NCBI RefSeq assembly: GCF_009857435.1
Contig: NZ_WWCK01000001.1
Span: 186,001 to 250,000 of the forward strand
Source: Duganella rivi
Lineage (GTDB): Bacteria; Pseudomonadota; Gammaproteobacteria; Burkholderiales; Burkholderiaceae_D
Length of the DNA stretch: 64,000 nt
Reading direction: 5' to 3'
Under the pieces are notes generated by a model, which saw nothing but the letters and a program-made list of their open reading frames with translations, had not been told where the DNA came from and did no database searches. The position numbers were made by a program, and so were the translations under genes. Positions 20,434-28,608 of the stretch are shown here, one piece after another. Within the stretch, counting starts at the first letter, position 1; each line of letters starts with the position of its first letter.

Positions 20434-21399
20434 ATGGAAAAGCTCGCCAACATCGAATCGTTTGTGCGCACCGCCGAGGCTGGCAGTTTTACAGCCGCTG
20501 CGCGCCGGCTCGGGCTAACGCCGGCGGCGGTCAGCCGCAACGTCAAGCGGCTGGAAGACAACCTCGGCCTGCTGCTGTTCCAGCGCAGCACCCGCAGCCT
20601 CGTGCTGACCGAAGCCGGCGCGCAGTTTCTCGGCGACGTCAGTGCCGGCCTGAGCAGCATTCAAGGCGCGGTTGACCGCTTGGCCAGCGCCGACGATGTG
20701 CCGGCCGGCTTGCTGAAGGTGAGCCTGCCGATCGGCATGGGCATGGGGCAAGTGCTGTCGCTGCTGCCGGCCTTCACGCAGCGCTACCCGGCCGTGCAGT
20801 TGGAACTGAATTTCGAGAACCGCCAGGTCGACCTGATCGCCGAAGGTTTCGATATCGCGGTCGGCGGCGCGATCGAGTTGCCGCAGGGCGTGGTGGCGCG
20901 CGAGCTGTGCCGCATCCACGTGGTAGCGCTGGCCTCGCCCAGCTTCCTGCGCGCGCACGGCACGCCCACCACACTCGCCGAACTGGAGCACATGACCGGC
21001 GTGGTGATGCGCTCGGTACAAAGCGGCAAGGTGAGGATTTTCACGCTGCGTAATGCCGACGGCGAGCAATGCAACGTCAACCTCAAGCCGTCGGTGATCG
21101 TCAACGATCCCGAGGCGCTGTGCCGCTGCGCCGTGCTCGGCATGGGCGTGACGCTGGCGCCGTTGACGCAGGCAGCGGCTTACATCGAACGCGGCGAGCT
21201 GGTGCGCCTGCTGCCCGCGTGGCACGGCGAAGTGGGCGCGGTGTCGCTGTACTTCTCCGGCCAACGCCTGCTGCCAGCCAAGACGCGCGCCTTTGTTGAT
21301 TTCCTCGTGGAGCAATTCCGCAGCCGACAACTGGCGCGGCGCTTTGCGGCGCTGCCGCCTAGTCCAAAGTCGCAAACAGGTCGGCGGCCCAGTCGATAA
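20434..21399 (+). CDS. LysR-family transcriptional regulator
   Basis: 321 residues. HTH region: GSFTAAARRLGLTPAAVSRNVKRLEDNLGLLLFQRSTRSLVLTEAG. The ATG at 20434 begins MEKLANIESFVRTAE, aligning with other LysR starts; an in-frame upstream start at 20347 would add 29 residues without family support. It is divergent from the NmrA-like gene and related to the LysR gene at 18553. Its last 41 bp overlap the convergent LysR gene at 21359, a long overlap that makes its C-terminus (PPSPKSQTGRRPSR) atypical and perhaps extended. Confidence 0.92.
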   Translation: MEKLANIESFVRTAEAGSFTAAARRLGLTPAAVSRNVKRLEDNLGLLLFQRSTRSLVLTEAGAQFLGDVSAGLSSIQGAVDRLASADDVPAGLLKVSLPIGMGMGQVLSLLPAFTQRYPAVQLELNFENRQVDLIAEGFDIAVGGAIELPQGVVARELCRIHVVALASPSFLRAHGTPTTLAELEHMTGVVMRSVQSGKVRIFTLRNADGEQCNVNLKPSVIVNDPEALCRCAVLGMGVTLAPLTQAAAYIERGELVRLLPAWHGEVGAVSLYFSGQRLLPAKTRAFVDFLVEQFRSRQLARRFAALPPSPKSQTGRRPSR

Positions 21400-22258
21400 A
21401 CACCCGTAGGCGGTTGCTGACGTAGCGGTTGGACGGGAACACGACATAGAACGGATAGGGCTCGGGCTGCCACTTCTCAAGAATCGGCACCAGTGCGCCG
21501 CTGGCGAGGTGCGGCGCGGCGGCGTATTTGAAAGTCTGCATCACGCCGAGACCGGCGAGGCCGGCCGCAAGGTGGGCATTGCTCTCGTTGACGCCCACTG
21601 AGCGCGAGCCTTGAATCGCCAGCTTCTCGCCGCCCTTGGCGAAATTCAGCGGCAAGCCGCGCCCGGTACGGGTCGATAAATAATGCGCGATGACGTGGCC
21701 GTCTTCCAATTCCGACGGATGCTTAGGCACGCCGTGGTCGCGCAGGTAGGCCGGCGTGGCACAGGTGACCCACGAAGCGCTGCCAACCTGGCGGCCGATC
21801 AGCGATAGATCGGTCAACTCGCCGCCGCGAATCACGCAATCGACGTTGTCGCCGATCAGGTTGACGTGCTTGTCGGAGACGCCCATGTCCACCCGGATGT
21901 CCGGGTAGCGCGCCAGGAATGCCGGCAAGGCCGGCAACACCACAAGGTTCGCAATCGAGCTGCCCATATCAATCCGCAGATGGCCGCGCGGACGCGATTG
22001 CGCGGCGCTAAAGCTGGCGTCCACATCATCCAGCTCCTTCAGCAGACGCTGGGTCTTCTCGTAATACTGCGCGCCCTCCGGCGTGACCGACACCCGCCGC
22101 GTGGTGCGCAACAGCAGCTTGACGCGCAAGTGCGCCTCCAGCTGCTGGATCGACTTGGTCAGGCTGGCATTGGGCATGCCCAGCGTGTCGGCGGCCTTGG
22201 TGAAGCTGCCCGCCTCCACCACCCGCGCAAAGGCGCGGATCGCTTGCAATTGATCCAT
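21359..22258 (-). CDS. LysR-family transcriptional regulator
   Basis: 299 residues. HTH region: GSFTKAADTLGMPNASLTKSIQQLEAHLRVKLLLRTTRRVSVTPEG. The effector domain includes IANLVVLPALPAFLARYPDIRVDMGVSD, the CrgA/DsdC-like subgroup. It is divergent from the SDR gene at 22378, with a dyad between them, so it probably controls that gene. It is less similar to the other two LysR proteins here than they are to each other. Confidence 0.93.
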   Translation of the reverse strand: MDQLQAIRAFARVVEAGSFTKAADTLGMPNASLTKSIQQLEAHLRVKLLLRTTRRVSVTPEGAQYYEKTQRLLKELDDVDASFSAAQSRPRGHLRIDMGSSIANLVVLPALPAFLARYPDIRVDMGVSDKHVNLIGDNVDCVIRGGELTDLSLIGRQVGSASWVTCATPAYLRDHGVPKHPSELEDGHVIAHYLSTRTGRGLPLNFAKGGEKLAIQGSRSVGVNESNAHLAAGLAGLGVMQTFKYAAAPHLASGALVPILEKWQPEPYPFYVVFPSNRYVSNRLRVFIDWAADLFATLD

Positions 22259-22277
22259 CGGAATTCCTCATTATTCA

Positions 22278-22294
22278 TGGATGGAAATAATCCA
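22278..22294. promoter_or_regulatory. Candidate LysR operator
   Basis: TGGAT, seven bases, ATCCA: a perfect dyad with the spacing of a LysR T-N11-A box, 20 bp upstream of the LysR start and 84 bp upstream of the SDR start. Confidence 0.4.
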
Positions 22295-22377
22295 TTTCGT
22301 TACAGCTACTTTATTCAATAGTTCGCGGCGCGTAAAGTGGATTCCGTTGTCAACCACATTTCACAAGGAGTTACATC

Positions 22378-23142
22378 ATGAGCAACGCACAAAAACTGGC
22401 AGGTAAAGTAGCACTGGTCACCGGCGGCACCACCGGCATCGGCTTCGCTTCGGCGCAAGACTTCGCAGCGCAAGGCGCAGTGGTGTACATCACCGGCCGC
22501 CGCCAGGCGGAACTGGACGCCGCCGTGGCCGCCATCCGCGCCACCGGCGCCACCGCCTACGGCGTCCAGGGCGACGTCGCCAAGCTGGAAGACCTGGACC
22601 GCATCTACGCTGAAATCGAAACCCGCTCGGGCCACCTCGACGTGCTGTTCGCCAACGCCGGCGGCGGCGACATGATGCCGCTGGAAGCGGTGACCGAGGA
22701 ACACTTCGACCGCATCTTCAACAGCAACGTGAAAGGCACGCTGTTCACCGTGCAAAAAGCGCTGCGCCTGCTGAAAGACGGCAGTTCGGTGATCCTGACC
22801 GCTTCCACCACTTCGGTGAAAGGCACGGAAAACTTCAGCGTCTACAGCGCCAGCAAGGCTGCTGTGCGCAACTTCGCGCGCAACTGGCTGCTGGATCTGA
22901 AACCACGCAACATCCGCGTCAACGCGGTCAGCCCTGGCCCAGTGCATACGCCTGGCCTGGCGGGCTTAGTGCCGGAAGAACATCAGGCTGGCCTGCTCGG
23001 CCACCTGGCCACGCTGGTGCCGATCGGCCGCCTCGGCCAGCCATCCGAAGTGGCCAAGGCCGTGACCTTCCTGGCTTCCGACGACAGCACCTTCATCAAC
23101 GGCATTGAGCTGTTCGTGGACGGCGGCATCGCCCAGATCTAA
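22378..23142 (+). CDS. Short-chain dehydrogenase/reductase
   Basis: 254 residues with TGGTTGIG (residues 15-22), NAG at 93-95, and catalytic Ser143, Tyr156 and Lys160 (VYSASK). It ends in INGIELFVDGGIAQI, typical of classical SDRs. AAGGAGTTACATC precedes the ATG. The divergent LysR gene is its likely regulator, and a terminator follows at once, so it is transcribed alone. Substrate unknown. Confidence 0.92.
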   Translation: MSNAQKLAGKVALVTGGTTGIGFASAQDFAAQGAVVYITGRRQAELDAAVAAIRATGATAYGVQGDVAKLEDLDRIYAEIETRSGHLDVLFANAGGGDMMPLEAVTEEHFDRIFNSNVKGTLFTVQKALRLLKDGSSVILTASTTSVKGTENFSVYSASKAAVRNFARNWLLDLKPRNIRVNAVSPGPVHTPGLAGLVPEEHQAGLLGHLATLVPIGRLGQPSEVAKAVTFLASDDSTFINGIELFVDGGIAQI

Positions 23143-23148
23143 AGCAAA

Positions 23149-23180
23149 AAAGGCCGAGCCTCAACGAGGCCCGGCCTTTC
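23149..23180. terminator. Bidirectional terminator between SDR and PEP-CTERM genes
   Basis: AAAGGCCGAGCCTC-AAC-GAGGC-CCGGCCTTT forms a stem flanked by A and T tracts. It can serve both converging genes. Confidence 0.8.
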
Positions 23181-23205
23181 CAGATCCGCCCTACCAGGAG
23201 CGAAA

Positions 23206-23817
23206 TTAAGCTTTACGGCGACGCGCTGCGAAGCCCACCAGGCCGAGGCCTGCCAGCAGCATGGCGTAGGTGCCTGGTTCCGGCACGGCGGTGACGCTGA
23301 CCATGTCGAGCATGCCATCAGTGCTGTCGGTGTTCACGCTGGTATCGCGGAACAGCAGATGGGTGCTGCTGCTGGTGGCCACGAAGGTGAACGAATACGG
23401 CGAGACCAAGGCCGCCTGATTGTGGGTGCCATAGGCGCTGACGTCCAACGAGCCCAACAGCGACTGGCCGTTCGATGCCTCAACCGTCATCGTCTGCAAC
23501 GCGCTGCCGGAGATGGCGCCGTAAGAGAAATTCACGGTGTAGGTATTGCCGGCAACGGTGGCCAAGTCCTGGAAGATGGTACCGCCGGTCATTTGGCCCC
23601 AGCCAAAAAAGGCCGCCGCCACGCCGTTGACGCCAGGATAGCCGCTGCCGTCGATACCGCAGCAATTGATGTACGCCGAGACTGGCGCGAAGCCGGTAGT
23701 CTGGGTCGAACCCCAGCCAGCGCCGCCGTCTTCGAAGCTGCCGTTGGTCACCAAATCAGTAGCGCTAGCGCCTGCTGCAGCAAAGGCCAGCAAGCTGGCG
23801 GCAATAATTTTCTTCAT
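23206..23817 (-). CDS. PEP-CTERM sorting domain protein
   Basis: 203 residues. The signal peptide is MKKIIAASLLAFAAAGASA, followed by a beta-rich DUF642-like/carbohydrate-binding segment (LVTNGSFEDGGAGWGS, with two adjacent Cys in INCCGIDG). The C-terminus is VPEPGTYAMLLAGLGLVGF followed by AARRRKA, the PEP-CTERM tripartite signal recognised by exosortase (EpsH) in exopolysaccharide-producing bacteria. The start at 23817 begins the signal peptide; a longer reading frame upstream lacks support. No exosortase gene is in this window. Confidence 0.9.
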   Translation of the reverse strand: MKKIIAASLLAFAAAGASATDLVTNGSFEDGGAGWGSTQTTGFAPVSAYINCCGIDGSGYPGVNGVAAAFFGWGQMTGGTIFQDLATVAGNTYTVNFSYGAISGSALQTMTVEASNGQSLLGSLDVSAYGTHNQAALVSPYSFTFVATSSSTHLLFRDTSVNTDSTDGMLDMVSVTAVPEPGTYAMLLAGLGLVGFAARRRKA

Positions 23818-23945
23818 GGTGAGCCCTCGGTTTAATGTACATAGAAACAACAGTGATTGCTATTTTACATCAAATCTAGCGCCGTAGGAATGCGATCCGA
23901 TAATAAAACCGCATCGCGCAACACCAAAATTTTTAGGAGCTTTAC

Positions 23946-24581
23946 ATGATTTCTTTTTACACCTGGGGCACGCCGAACGGCCGCAAAGTCGCCATTCTGC
24001 TGGAAGAGCTGGGCCTCGCGTATGACACCATCGCCGTCAACCTGGGCCGCAACGAGCAGTTTGCGCCGGGCTTTCTGGCCATCTCGCCCAACAACAAAAT
24101 TCCCGCCATCGTTGACCATAGTGCCGAGGGCGGTGCTCTGTCCGTGTTTGAAAGCGGTGCGATTCTGACGTATTTGGCCGAGCGCCATGGCCGCTTCCTG
24201 CCTGCCGAAGGCGCGGCACGCTACAAGGCGCTGGAATGGCTGCACTGGCAGATGGGCGGACTGGGCCCGATGCTGGGGCAGTTGGGCTACTTTGAAAAAT
24301 TCGCCAAAGAGAAATCGGCCGTGGCCAGCGCGCGCTTCATCGCCGAAGCGGATCGCTTGCTGTCAGTGATGGACAAGCGACTGGCCGACAGCCACTACCT
24401 GGCCGGCGACGACTACACCATCGCCGACATCGCCGCCTATCCGTGGGTAGTCACCGCCGACACGTTCTTGGCCGACGTCCTCGCCGAACGCCTCGCCACC
24501 AAGCCGGCCCTGTTGGCATGGATGGAAAAAATCGCCGCCCGCCCCGCCGTTAAGCGCGGCATGGCGGTGCCAGCTCTCTAG
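23946..24581 (+). CDS. Glutathione S-transferase
   Basis: 211 residues. The N-terminal thioredoxin-like domain has TPNGRKVAILLEELGLAYD, the cis-Pro region NNKIPAIVDH and the glutathione-binding ESGAILTYLAE. The helical C-terminal domain has LAGDDYTIADIAAYPWV. It resembles the YghU/YfcG-like nu-class of bacterial GSTs, which act on disulfides or peroxides. AGGAGCTTTAC supplies the ribosome binding site. No partner gene is adjacent. Confidence 0.93.
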   Translation: MISFYTWGTPNGRKVAILLEELGLAYDTIAVNLGRNEQFAPGFLAISPNNKIPAIVDHSAEGGALSVFESGAILTYLAERHGRFLPAEGAARYKALEWLHWQMGGLGPMLGQLGYFEKFAKEKSAVASARFIAEADRLLSVMDKRLADSHYLAGDDYTIADIAAYPWVVTADTFLADVLAERLATKPALLAWMEKIAARPAVKRGMAVPAL

Positions 24582-24594
24582 GTCAGCACGGTTA

Positions 24595-25056
24595 CTACAC
24601 CGGTGCACATGCAATGTCGCTGACAGTCGTTTTGATGATTTTTCCGGTTGCATCGTATTCATGCTCACATCGGTAAGGTAGGCGCACACTGCTGGCACCA
24701 AAGTCACGCGGATTTCGCGTCACCACCATTAGCTTATCGATGTTGCCAGTCGCGCCGATAATGGCATCCGGAAGTTTGATGTTGCGCTTATTGGGACGTT
24801 CAGCCAATCCAGCTGCACGAATCTTTGCCGCCTCGAACGCGACCAAGTCATTCGTGTGAATTACCTTGATGCCGAGTGCGCCGATAAATGCTTGAAACTG
24901 ATTGAGCTGGTTCGACGAGATACAGCCGACGGCCACCTCCATCCAGCTCACTGCGCTGATGGAAATATCTGAGTAATAGCTGATCTCCGTTCTGGCCTCG
25001 CTGACGCCATTCATGGCATCCATCACGATACTAGAGTCGAGCAAAGCTTTCACCAT
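24595..25056 (-). CDS. PIN-domain toxin, VapC-like
   Basis: 153 residues, PIN ribonuclease fold. The acidic metal-binding residues are D7 (LLDSSIVMD), E40 (SWMEVAVG), D97 (LPDAIIG) and the TRNPRDF element near D118. VapC proteins cut tRNA or rRNA. The ATG at 25056 overlaps the stop of the upstream small gene (ATGGTGA), a coupled antitoxin-toxin arrangement. The C-terminus has an extra tail (YRCEHEYDATGKIIKTTV) beyond the usual fold. Confidence 0.88.
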   Translation of the reverse strand: MVKALLDSSIVMDAMNGVSEARTEISYYSDISISAVSWMEVAVGCISSNQLNQFQAFIGALGIKVIHTNDLVAFEAAKIRAAGLAERPNKRNIKLPDAIIGATGNIDKLMVVTRNPRDFGASSVRLPYRCEHEYDATGKIIKTTVSDIACAPV

Positions 25057-25262
25057 TCGGCGCGCAGTTCTTCTTGAAATGCCAGGCCGTCCTGTGGAAT
25101 ATCGGTACGATTTTTCCACATACCGAAGATCAGATCGATTGCTTCCAAGCGCTTTTGCCGCTCTTGCTCTTTTTGGCGGGCGATTACGTCTATCGACTCG
25201 GTGCGCGGTAGGGAACTCTGGCGATGCCCACTCTGCTTACTGTCTGGCACGTGCGTGGTCAT
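25050..25262 (-). CDS. Putative VapB-like antitoxin
   Basis: 70 residues; the ATG at 25262 is preceded by GGAGG with a 5-base gap (an upstream GTG at 25274 is less likely). No AbrB-type DNA-binding domain is evident at the N-terminus. The C-terminal part (LIFGMWKNRTDIPQDGLAFQEELRAEW) resembles the toxin-wrapping segment of small VapB-like antitoxins that pair with PIN toxins. It overlaps the toxin start by 7 bp. Confidence 0.75.
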   Translation of the reverse strand: MTTHVPDSKQSGHRQSSLPRTESIDVIARQKEQERQKRLEAIDLIFGMWKNRTDIPQDGLAFQEELRAEW

Positions 25263-25402
25263 ATTACCCTCCACATTTTAAGAAAGCGGCTTCTGATACT
25301 TTAGCATTTCTGCGCAACCATGTGCCGCGAGTTATCAATGATGCCTAATGTAATGACAAGGGTATTGACTCACATCAGGTGCGAGTCATTGATACTTAGC
25401 AC

Positions 25403-25433
25403 GCTGCCTCGACATGATAGACATCGAGGCAGC
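25403..25433. terminator. Hairpin left of the island junction
   Basis: GCTGCCTCGA and TCGAGGCAGC form a 10-bp stem around 11 bases, just beyond the end of the SDR remnant. It is probably the old SDR gene's terminator, though a T-tract is poor. Confidence 0.5.
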
Positions 25434-25447
25434 TATCGATGCAACGA

Positions 25448-25564
25448 TCAGGCCGCGAAGCCGCTGTCTATCAGCAAGTCGGCGCCGGTGACAAAGGCTG
25501 CTTCTGGCCCGGCCAGATAGGCAATCATCGCGGCCACCTCATCGGCATGGCCGTGGCGTTTCAC
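25448..25564 (-). pseudogene. C-terminal remnant of an SDR gene
   Basis: The minus strand encodes about 39 codons ending in TGA: the peptide runs KRHGHADEVAAMIAYLAG, then AAFVTGADLLIDSGF, then Ala-Ala-stop. This is the SDR C-terminal signature. There is no start or cofactor-binding half, because the homology ends at the triplicated repeat at 25565. The rest was lost or displaced near the island junction. Confidence 0.85.
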
Positions 25565-25605
25565 GGCGACGGGGTCCACGGCGACGGGGTCCGGCGACGG
25601 GGTCT
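25565..25605. repeat. Three tandem copies of a 12-base GC-rich unit
   Basis: GGCGACGGGGTC occurs at 25565, 25580 and 25593, spaced 15 and 13 bp. It abuts the truncated SDR gene, so it marks the break point. Confidence 0.9.
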
Positions 25606-25685
25606 GCTCTGCCAATCGCACACGAGGTCAGCTAGGTTTATTGAAATGTTTTAGGGAATTAGTTTCCGTTTGGAATTTAAAGCGC

Positions 25686-25708
25686 AAACCGCCTCCCGGC
25701 GGTTTTTT
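25686..25708 (+). terminator. Rho-independent terminator
   Basis: AACCGCC-TCCC-GGCGGTT followed by a T-tract. No gene upstream on this strand explains it within the window, except the disrupted region. Confidence 0.8.
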
Positions 25709-25726
25709 AGTCAGACGAATCGGAGA

Positions 25727-25780
25727 GGCGTTGCGCTTGCAAGCGCAACGCCGCTTCGCGGGCGGCTCGCATGCGAGCCG
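25727..25780. repeat. Two perfect palindromes in a dense secondary-structure block
   Basis: A 26-bp perfect palindrome at 25727-25752 (arm GGCGTTGCGCTTG) and an 18-bp one at 25763-25780 (arm CGGCTCGCA). Further right, at 25806-25822, GCGGTTTCGATTCCCGC is a T-arm-like sequence on the plus strand, opposite in orientation to the attachment-site copies. Confidence 0.85.
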
Positions 25781-25835
25781 AATTCCCCGCTACGCCCCGC
25801 GTCCCGCGGTTTCGATTCCCGCTCAGCGACAGCGG

Positions 25836-25887
25836 CGAACAAAAACAAAGGCCCCGTGCTTTCGCACGGGGCCTTTGTTTTTGTTCG
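25836..25887. terminator. Bidirectional terminator with 24-bp perfect stem
   Basis: Arms 25836-25859 and 25864-25887 are exact reverse complements (GGCCCCGTGC core, A/T-rich ends with five A and five T) around the loop TTTC. It stands right after (on the minus strand) the tRNA/tmRNA-like 3' end at 25889 and probably ended the original RNA gene. Confidence 0.9.
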
Positions 25888-25888
25888 G

Positions 25889-25912
25889 TGGTGGAGTCGG
25901 CGTCACTCGAAC
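25889..25912 (-). other. Left attachment-site copy (degenerate RNA-gene 3' end)
   Basis: TGGTGGAGTCGGCG (25889-25902) is identical to the start of the right copy; after five differing bases CGAAC also matches. Read on the minus strand it ends ...CGACTCCACCA, with the CCA and an acceptor-like 3' strand, but the T-arm stem is spoiled. Confidence 0.65.
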
Positions 25913-26118
25913 TCAATCACAAGAAACCCTTACCAGATAAGGAAGAACGCAATTTCTTGATGATTCGATTCTACAGAGCTACCCCCAGCATTACCCCCAA
26001 ATTACCTCGCTTGGGGTGTATGGCGCTGGACGCCAATAGACACATTCTACATCGAACAAAAAGTTGCAAGCCTGTTGTTTACCGTTCACAGGCATGCGCC
26101 CGACAGGCTTGCGGAACA

Positions 26119-26481
26119 TCAACCGCGATGCACGATGGCGTCGTTCAACGCTGCGATGACTTGGTTCAGGTAGTCGCGCTGATGCGTCACGAGCGCTGTT
26201 GTCTCACCGGCAGAGGTGGACAGTAGGATGTGGTAGATGGTCTTCTGCTCAACCATGTAATAGATGGCAGCAAGGGCAATCAGCACGCCGACAATGACGT
26301 TTGCGGCAGCAGCGATAAGCAGACCGATAGCCAGAATGATGATGCCGCCCAGACGACTCGGTTTCTTCTCGTATGGCTTCACCGAAGTCACGTTGTTCAT
26401 TGCGAAGGTCTGACCGCCACTGATAAACCGAGCGTTCGTTACCTTCACGTCCTCATACTCAAAGAATGTACGTTCTTCCAT
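26119..26481 (-). CDS. DUF6232-like two-helix membrane protein
   Basis: 120 residues. The N-terminus MEERTFFEYEDVKVTNARFISGG, with MNNVTSVK following, matches the DUF6232 pattern as I recall it. Two adjacent hydrophobic helices occupy about residues 44-78, and a short cytosolic tail follows. Function unknown. It stands alone at the left edge of the island. Confidence 0.75.
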   Translation of the reverse strand: MEERTFFEYEDVKVTNARFISGGQTFAMNNVTSVKPYEKKPSRLGGIIILAIGLLIAAAANVIVGVLIALAAIYYMVEQKTIYHILLSTSAGETTALVTHQRDYLNQVIAALNDAIVHRG

Positions 26482-26703
26482 CCCGTAGTTTCCCTTTTGG
26501 AATTAATAGTTGTTGGTGCAGCTATGCTACTTGGTTTCCGATTGGGAATATGCACACATTGTCACAATGCCGTATCCTGAATCACGTAGAGCAGCATTAA
26601 AAGAAGTTAGCCAGCCCGTCACCTCTTTTTCATCTAAAAGCCTTCATCATTGTCTTATTGGAAACTACTACCTAGATAAGTGCGCTAAACTGAGGGCAGT
26701 TAA

Positions 26704-27594
26704 ATGTCCGAGGGCAATCCGATGCGAAACGATGACAACCTATCAGAGACGATCACAAAGCTCCCTTTATATCGAAAAGTCCTATTGAATGCCACTGAGT
26801 CTCAGCGAATGGCAGAGCGCATTCAGGAATATTCAGGGCGCTTCGATCAATACTGCCCCAAATGTGCGCAAACCGCCACTTTCAGTTTTCAAGTTGACCC
26901 CGAGTTTAGTGCCAGTCAACGGCGCTTGGCTGCTTCGGCCACCAATATTAGAAGTCCAAACACCGGAGCCCGTCTGGTGCATACTAATTTCAGTAAGCAC
27001 GCCGTTTGCACACGCAATAATCATCGCGCCATCTATCATTTCCAAGCCTTTGATGATGGGATTATGAAGATTGGCCAATTCCCCAGCGTGGCAGACATAC
27101 TCTCTGGCGACATTCAGAAATACAAAAAGGTATTTGACGATTCAGAGATGAAGGGACTTAAAACAGCAATTGGACTGCACGCACACGGCGTTGGTGCTGG
27201 TGCATTCATCTACCTTCGTAAGATTTTCGAGGCTCAGGTTGAGCAAGCGCATGTTATCGCACGAAATGATAAGGACTGGGATGATGGTGCCTATACCAAA
27301 TTGATGAGAATGTCTGAACGAATTGAAACTTTGAAACTTTACCTCCCTGAAATACTTGTTCGCAATAACACGCTATACTCAATTCTTAGTGAGCATTTAC
27401 ATCTTGGGCCAAGTGAACAGGAATGCGTAGATAACTTTGATGTTGTCTTACAAGGCATTTTCCTCATTGCAGAGGAGAAGCTAGAAAAATTACAGCGTGC
27501 AAACCAGTTAGCCGACTTCAATAGAAGCAAGCAAGCGCTACTGGAGTTGCGCGCAGCAGAAGCGGCAGCAAGAGCCGCCGCGACTGGAAGCTGA
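26704..27594 (+). CDS. Unrecognised zinc-ribbon protein with helical C-terminal domain
   Basis: 296 residues. A probable zinc site is made by CPKC (C51, C54) and CTRNNH (C102, H107). The rest is helical, with GAGAFIYLRKIFEAQVEQAH and SEHLHLGPSEQECVDNF, reminiscent of DUF4145/HEPN-like helical bundles; no RxxxxH ribonuclease motif is visible. The ATG at 26704 follows GAGGGCAG. GC content is clearly lower than the chromosome. It is followed after 51 bp by a membrane protein gene, making a possible two-gene unit; a defence role is only a guess from island context. Confidence 0.7.
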   Translation: MSEGNPMRNDDNLSETITKLPLYRKVLLNATESQRMAERIQEYSGRFDQYCPKCAQTATFSFQVDPEFSASQRRLAASATNIRSPNTGARLVHTNFSKHAVCTRNNHRAIYHFQAFDDGIMKIGQFPSVADILSGDIQKYKKVFDDSEMKGLKTAIGLHAHGVGAGAFIYLRKIFEAQVEQAHVIARNDKDWDDGAYTKLMRMSERIETLKLYLPEILVRNNTLYSILSEHLHLGPSEQECVDNFDVVLQGIFLIAEEKLEKLQRANQLADFNRSKQALLELRAAEAAARAAATGS

Positions 27595-27645
27595 GTCACC
27601 CTAATAGGATCAAAGCCGCCCAAACCTTATTCCCCTGGAGCAATC

Positions 27646-28452
27646 TTGCAAGCTGAAAATCTCTCAAAGATAGTAGAAGCCAGTTCAAAAAGCTTAGCTC
27701 TACTGGCAACCGTGTGTGTTGGATTCTCGGTTATATACGACTTCGGATATCTTTACGGGCTTGGACTCAGTTTAAGAGAAGTTCCAACATCATTCTCCGA
27801 TCACTTACGCAGCGCCATAATATGGCTCCCTAGCAGTGCAATCTTTGTTGTATTTGAGTTCTTCATCGCTTTCTACTTCTCAAAAAGGGATGCAATAACC
27901 GCTCAAAAAAACAACATTACCCCTAGCCAGAAAGATGCCATTGATAACATAGCTACAGGTTTTGGTGCGAGTGTGAATGTGCTTCTTTGGGTGTTAATGG
28001 GAGATCGGTTCATTTGGGCAGGGGCGCTGGGAATGGGCATGTTTGTGATGCTGTTTGCTTTCATGGTGAAAACGAACATTCCGACTGCCTACCAATCGGC
28101 TTTCATGTATGCTGCCTTAGCTATTTTAGGTGCATGTGTTCTATTTGGAATGGCAGAAACAAACGCAACCTCATTATTAGATGAGAAGGTCGAGGATGAG
28201 TTAGTATTAAAGAACAAGGACGCCACTCAAACAATTAAAGGAAGGGTTCTGAGAAGATTCGAGCGCTCTCTAATAATCGTGAATGAACAGCGAATTATCT
28301 CAATAATTAACCCGGATGATCTAGTTCGCGTTAACTTTCACAGAGAACGGAATGGAAACACTGGGCTTCTCTGCAAATACCTTGGTAAAGCTTGTCCGCA
28401 AGACTCCAATAAGACCGGAGACAAGGCTGAGGTGTTGAAACCTCAAAAATAA
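27646..28452 (+). CDS. Unrecognised membrane protein with cytosolic C-terminal domain
   Basis: 268 residues with about four hydrophobic segments (near 15-37, 52-76, 105-130 and 138-158), then a soluble C-terminal region (DATQTIKGRVLRRFERSLIIVNEQRIISIINPDDL). The start is TTG at 27646, six bases after CTGGAG; no ATG is better placed. GC is low, as in the gene before it. It is the probable partner of the zinc-ribbon protein. Confidence 0.7.
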   Translation: MQAENLSKIVEASSKSLALLATVCVGFSVIYDFGYLYGLGLSLREVPTSFSDHLRSAIIWLPSSAIFVVFEFFIAFYFSKRDAITAQKNNITPSQKDAIDNIATGFGASVNVLLWVLMGDRFIWAGALGMGMFVMLFAFMVKTNIPTAYQSAFMYAALAILGACVLFGMAETNATSLLDEKVEDELVLKNKDATQTIKGRVLRRFERSLIIVNEQRIISIINPDDLVRVNFHRERNGNTGLLCKYLGKACPQDSNKTGDKAEVLKPQK

Positions 28453-28608
28453 AAAATCGCAATGTCCACTGCGCCATTAAACAGGCCACCGGCCCGGTGA
28501 ATATCGCACTGTAGGCCTAGGAAAATATCTGTAGGCGCTTGCTGGCGCTGGTAGGCAGCATTGCACTGCCCGGAAGGGGAAGGCCCGTAGCGGGCCTCAT
28601 ATCGCGTC
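28453..28608. other. Intergenic region before the resolvase 3' end
   Basis: No gene seen. A GGCCCG-TAG-CGGGCC hairpin near 28582-28596 could end resolvase transcripts. Confidence 0.45.

Noticed and set aside
25565..25605. CRISPR array
   Set aside because: Three short units spaced 13-15 bp without spacers of uniform length; a tandem repeat only. No cas genes in the window.
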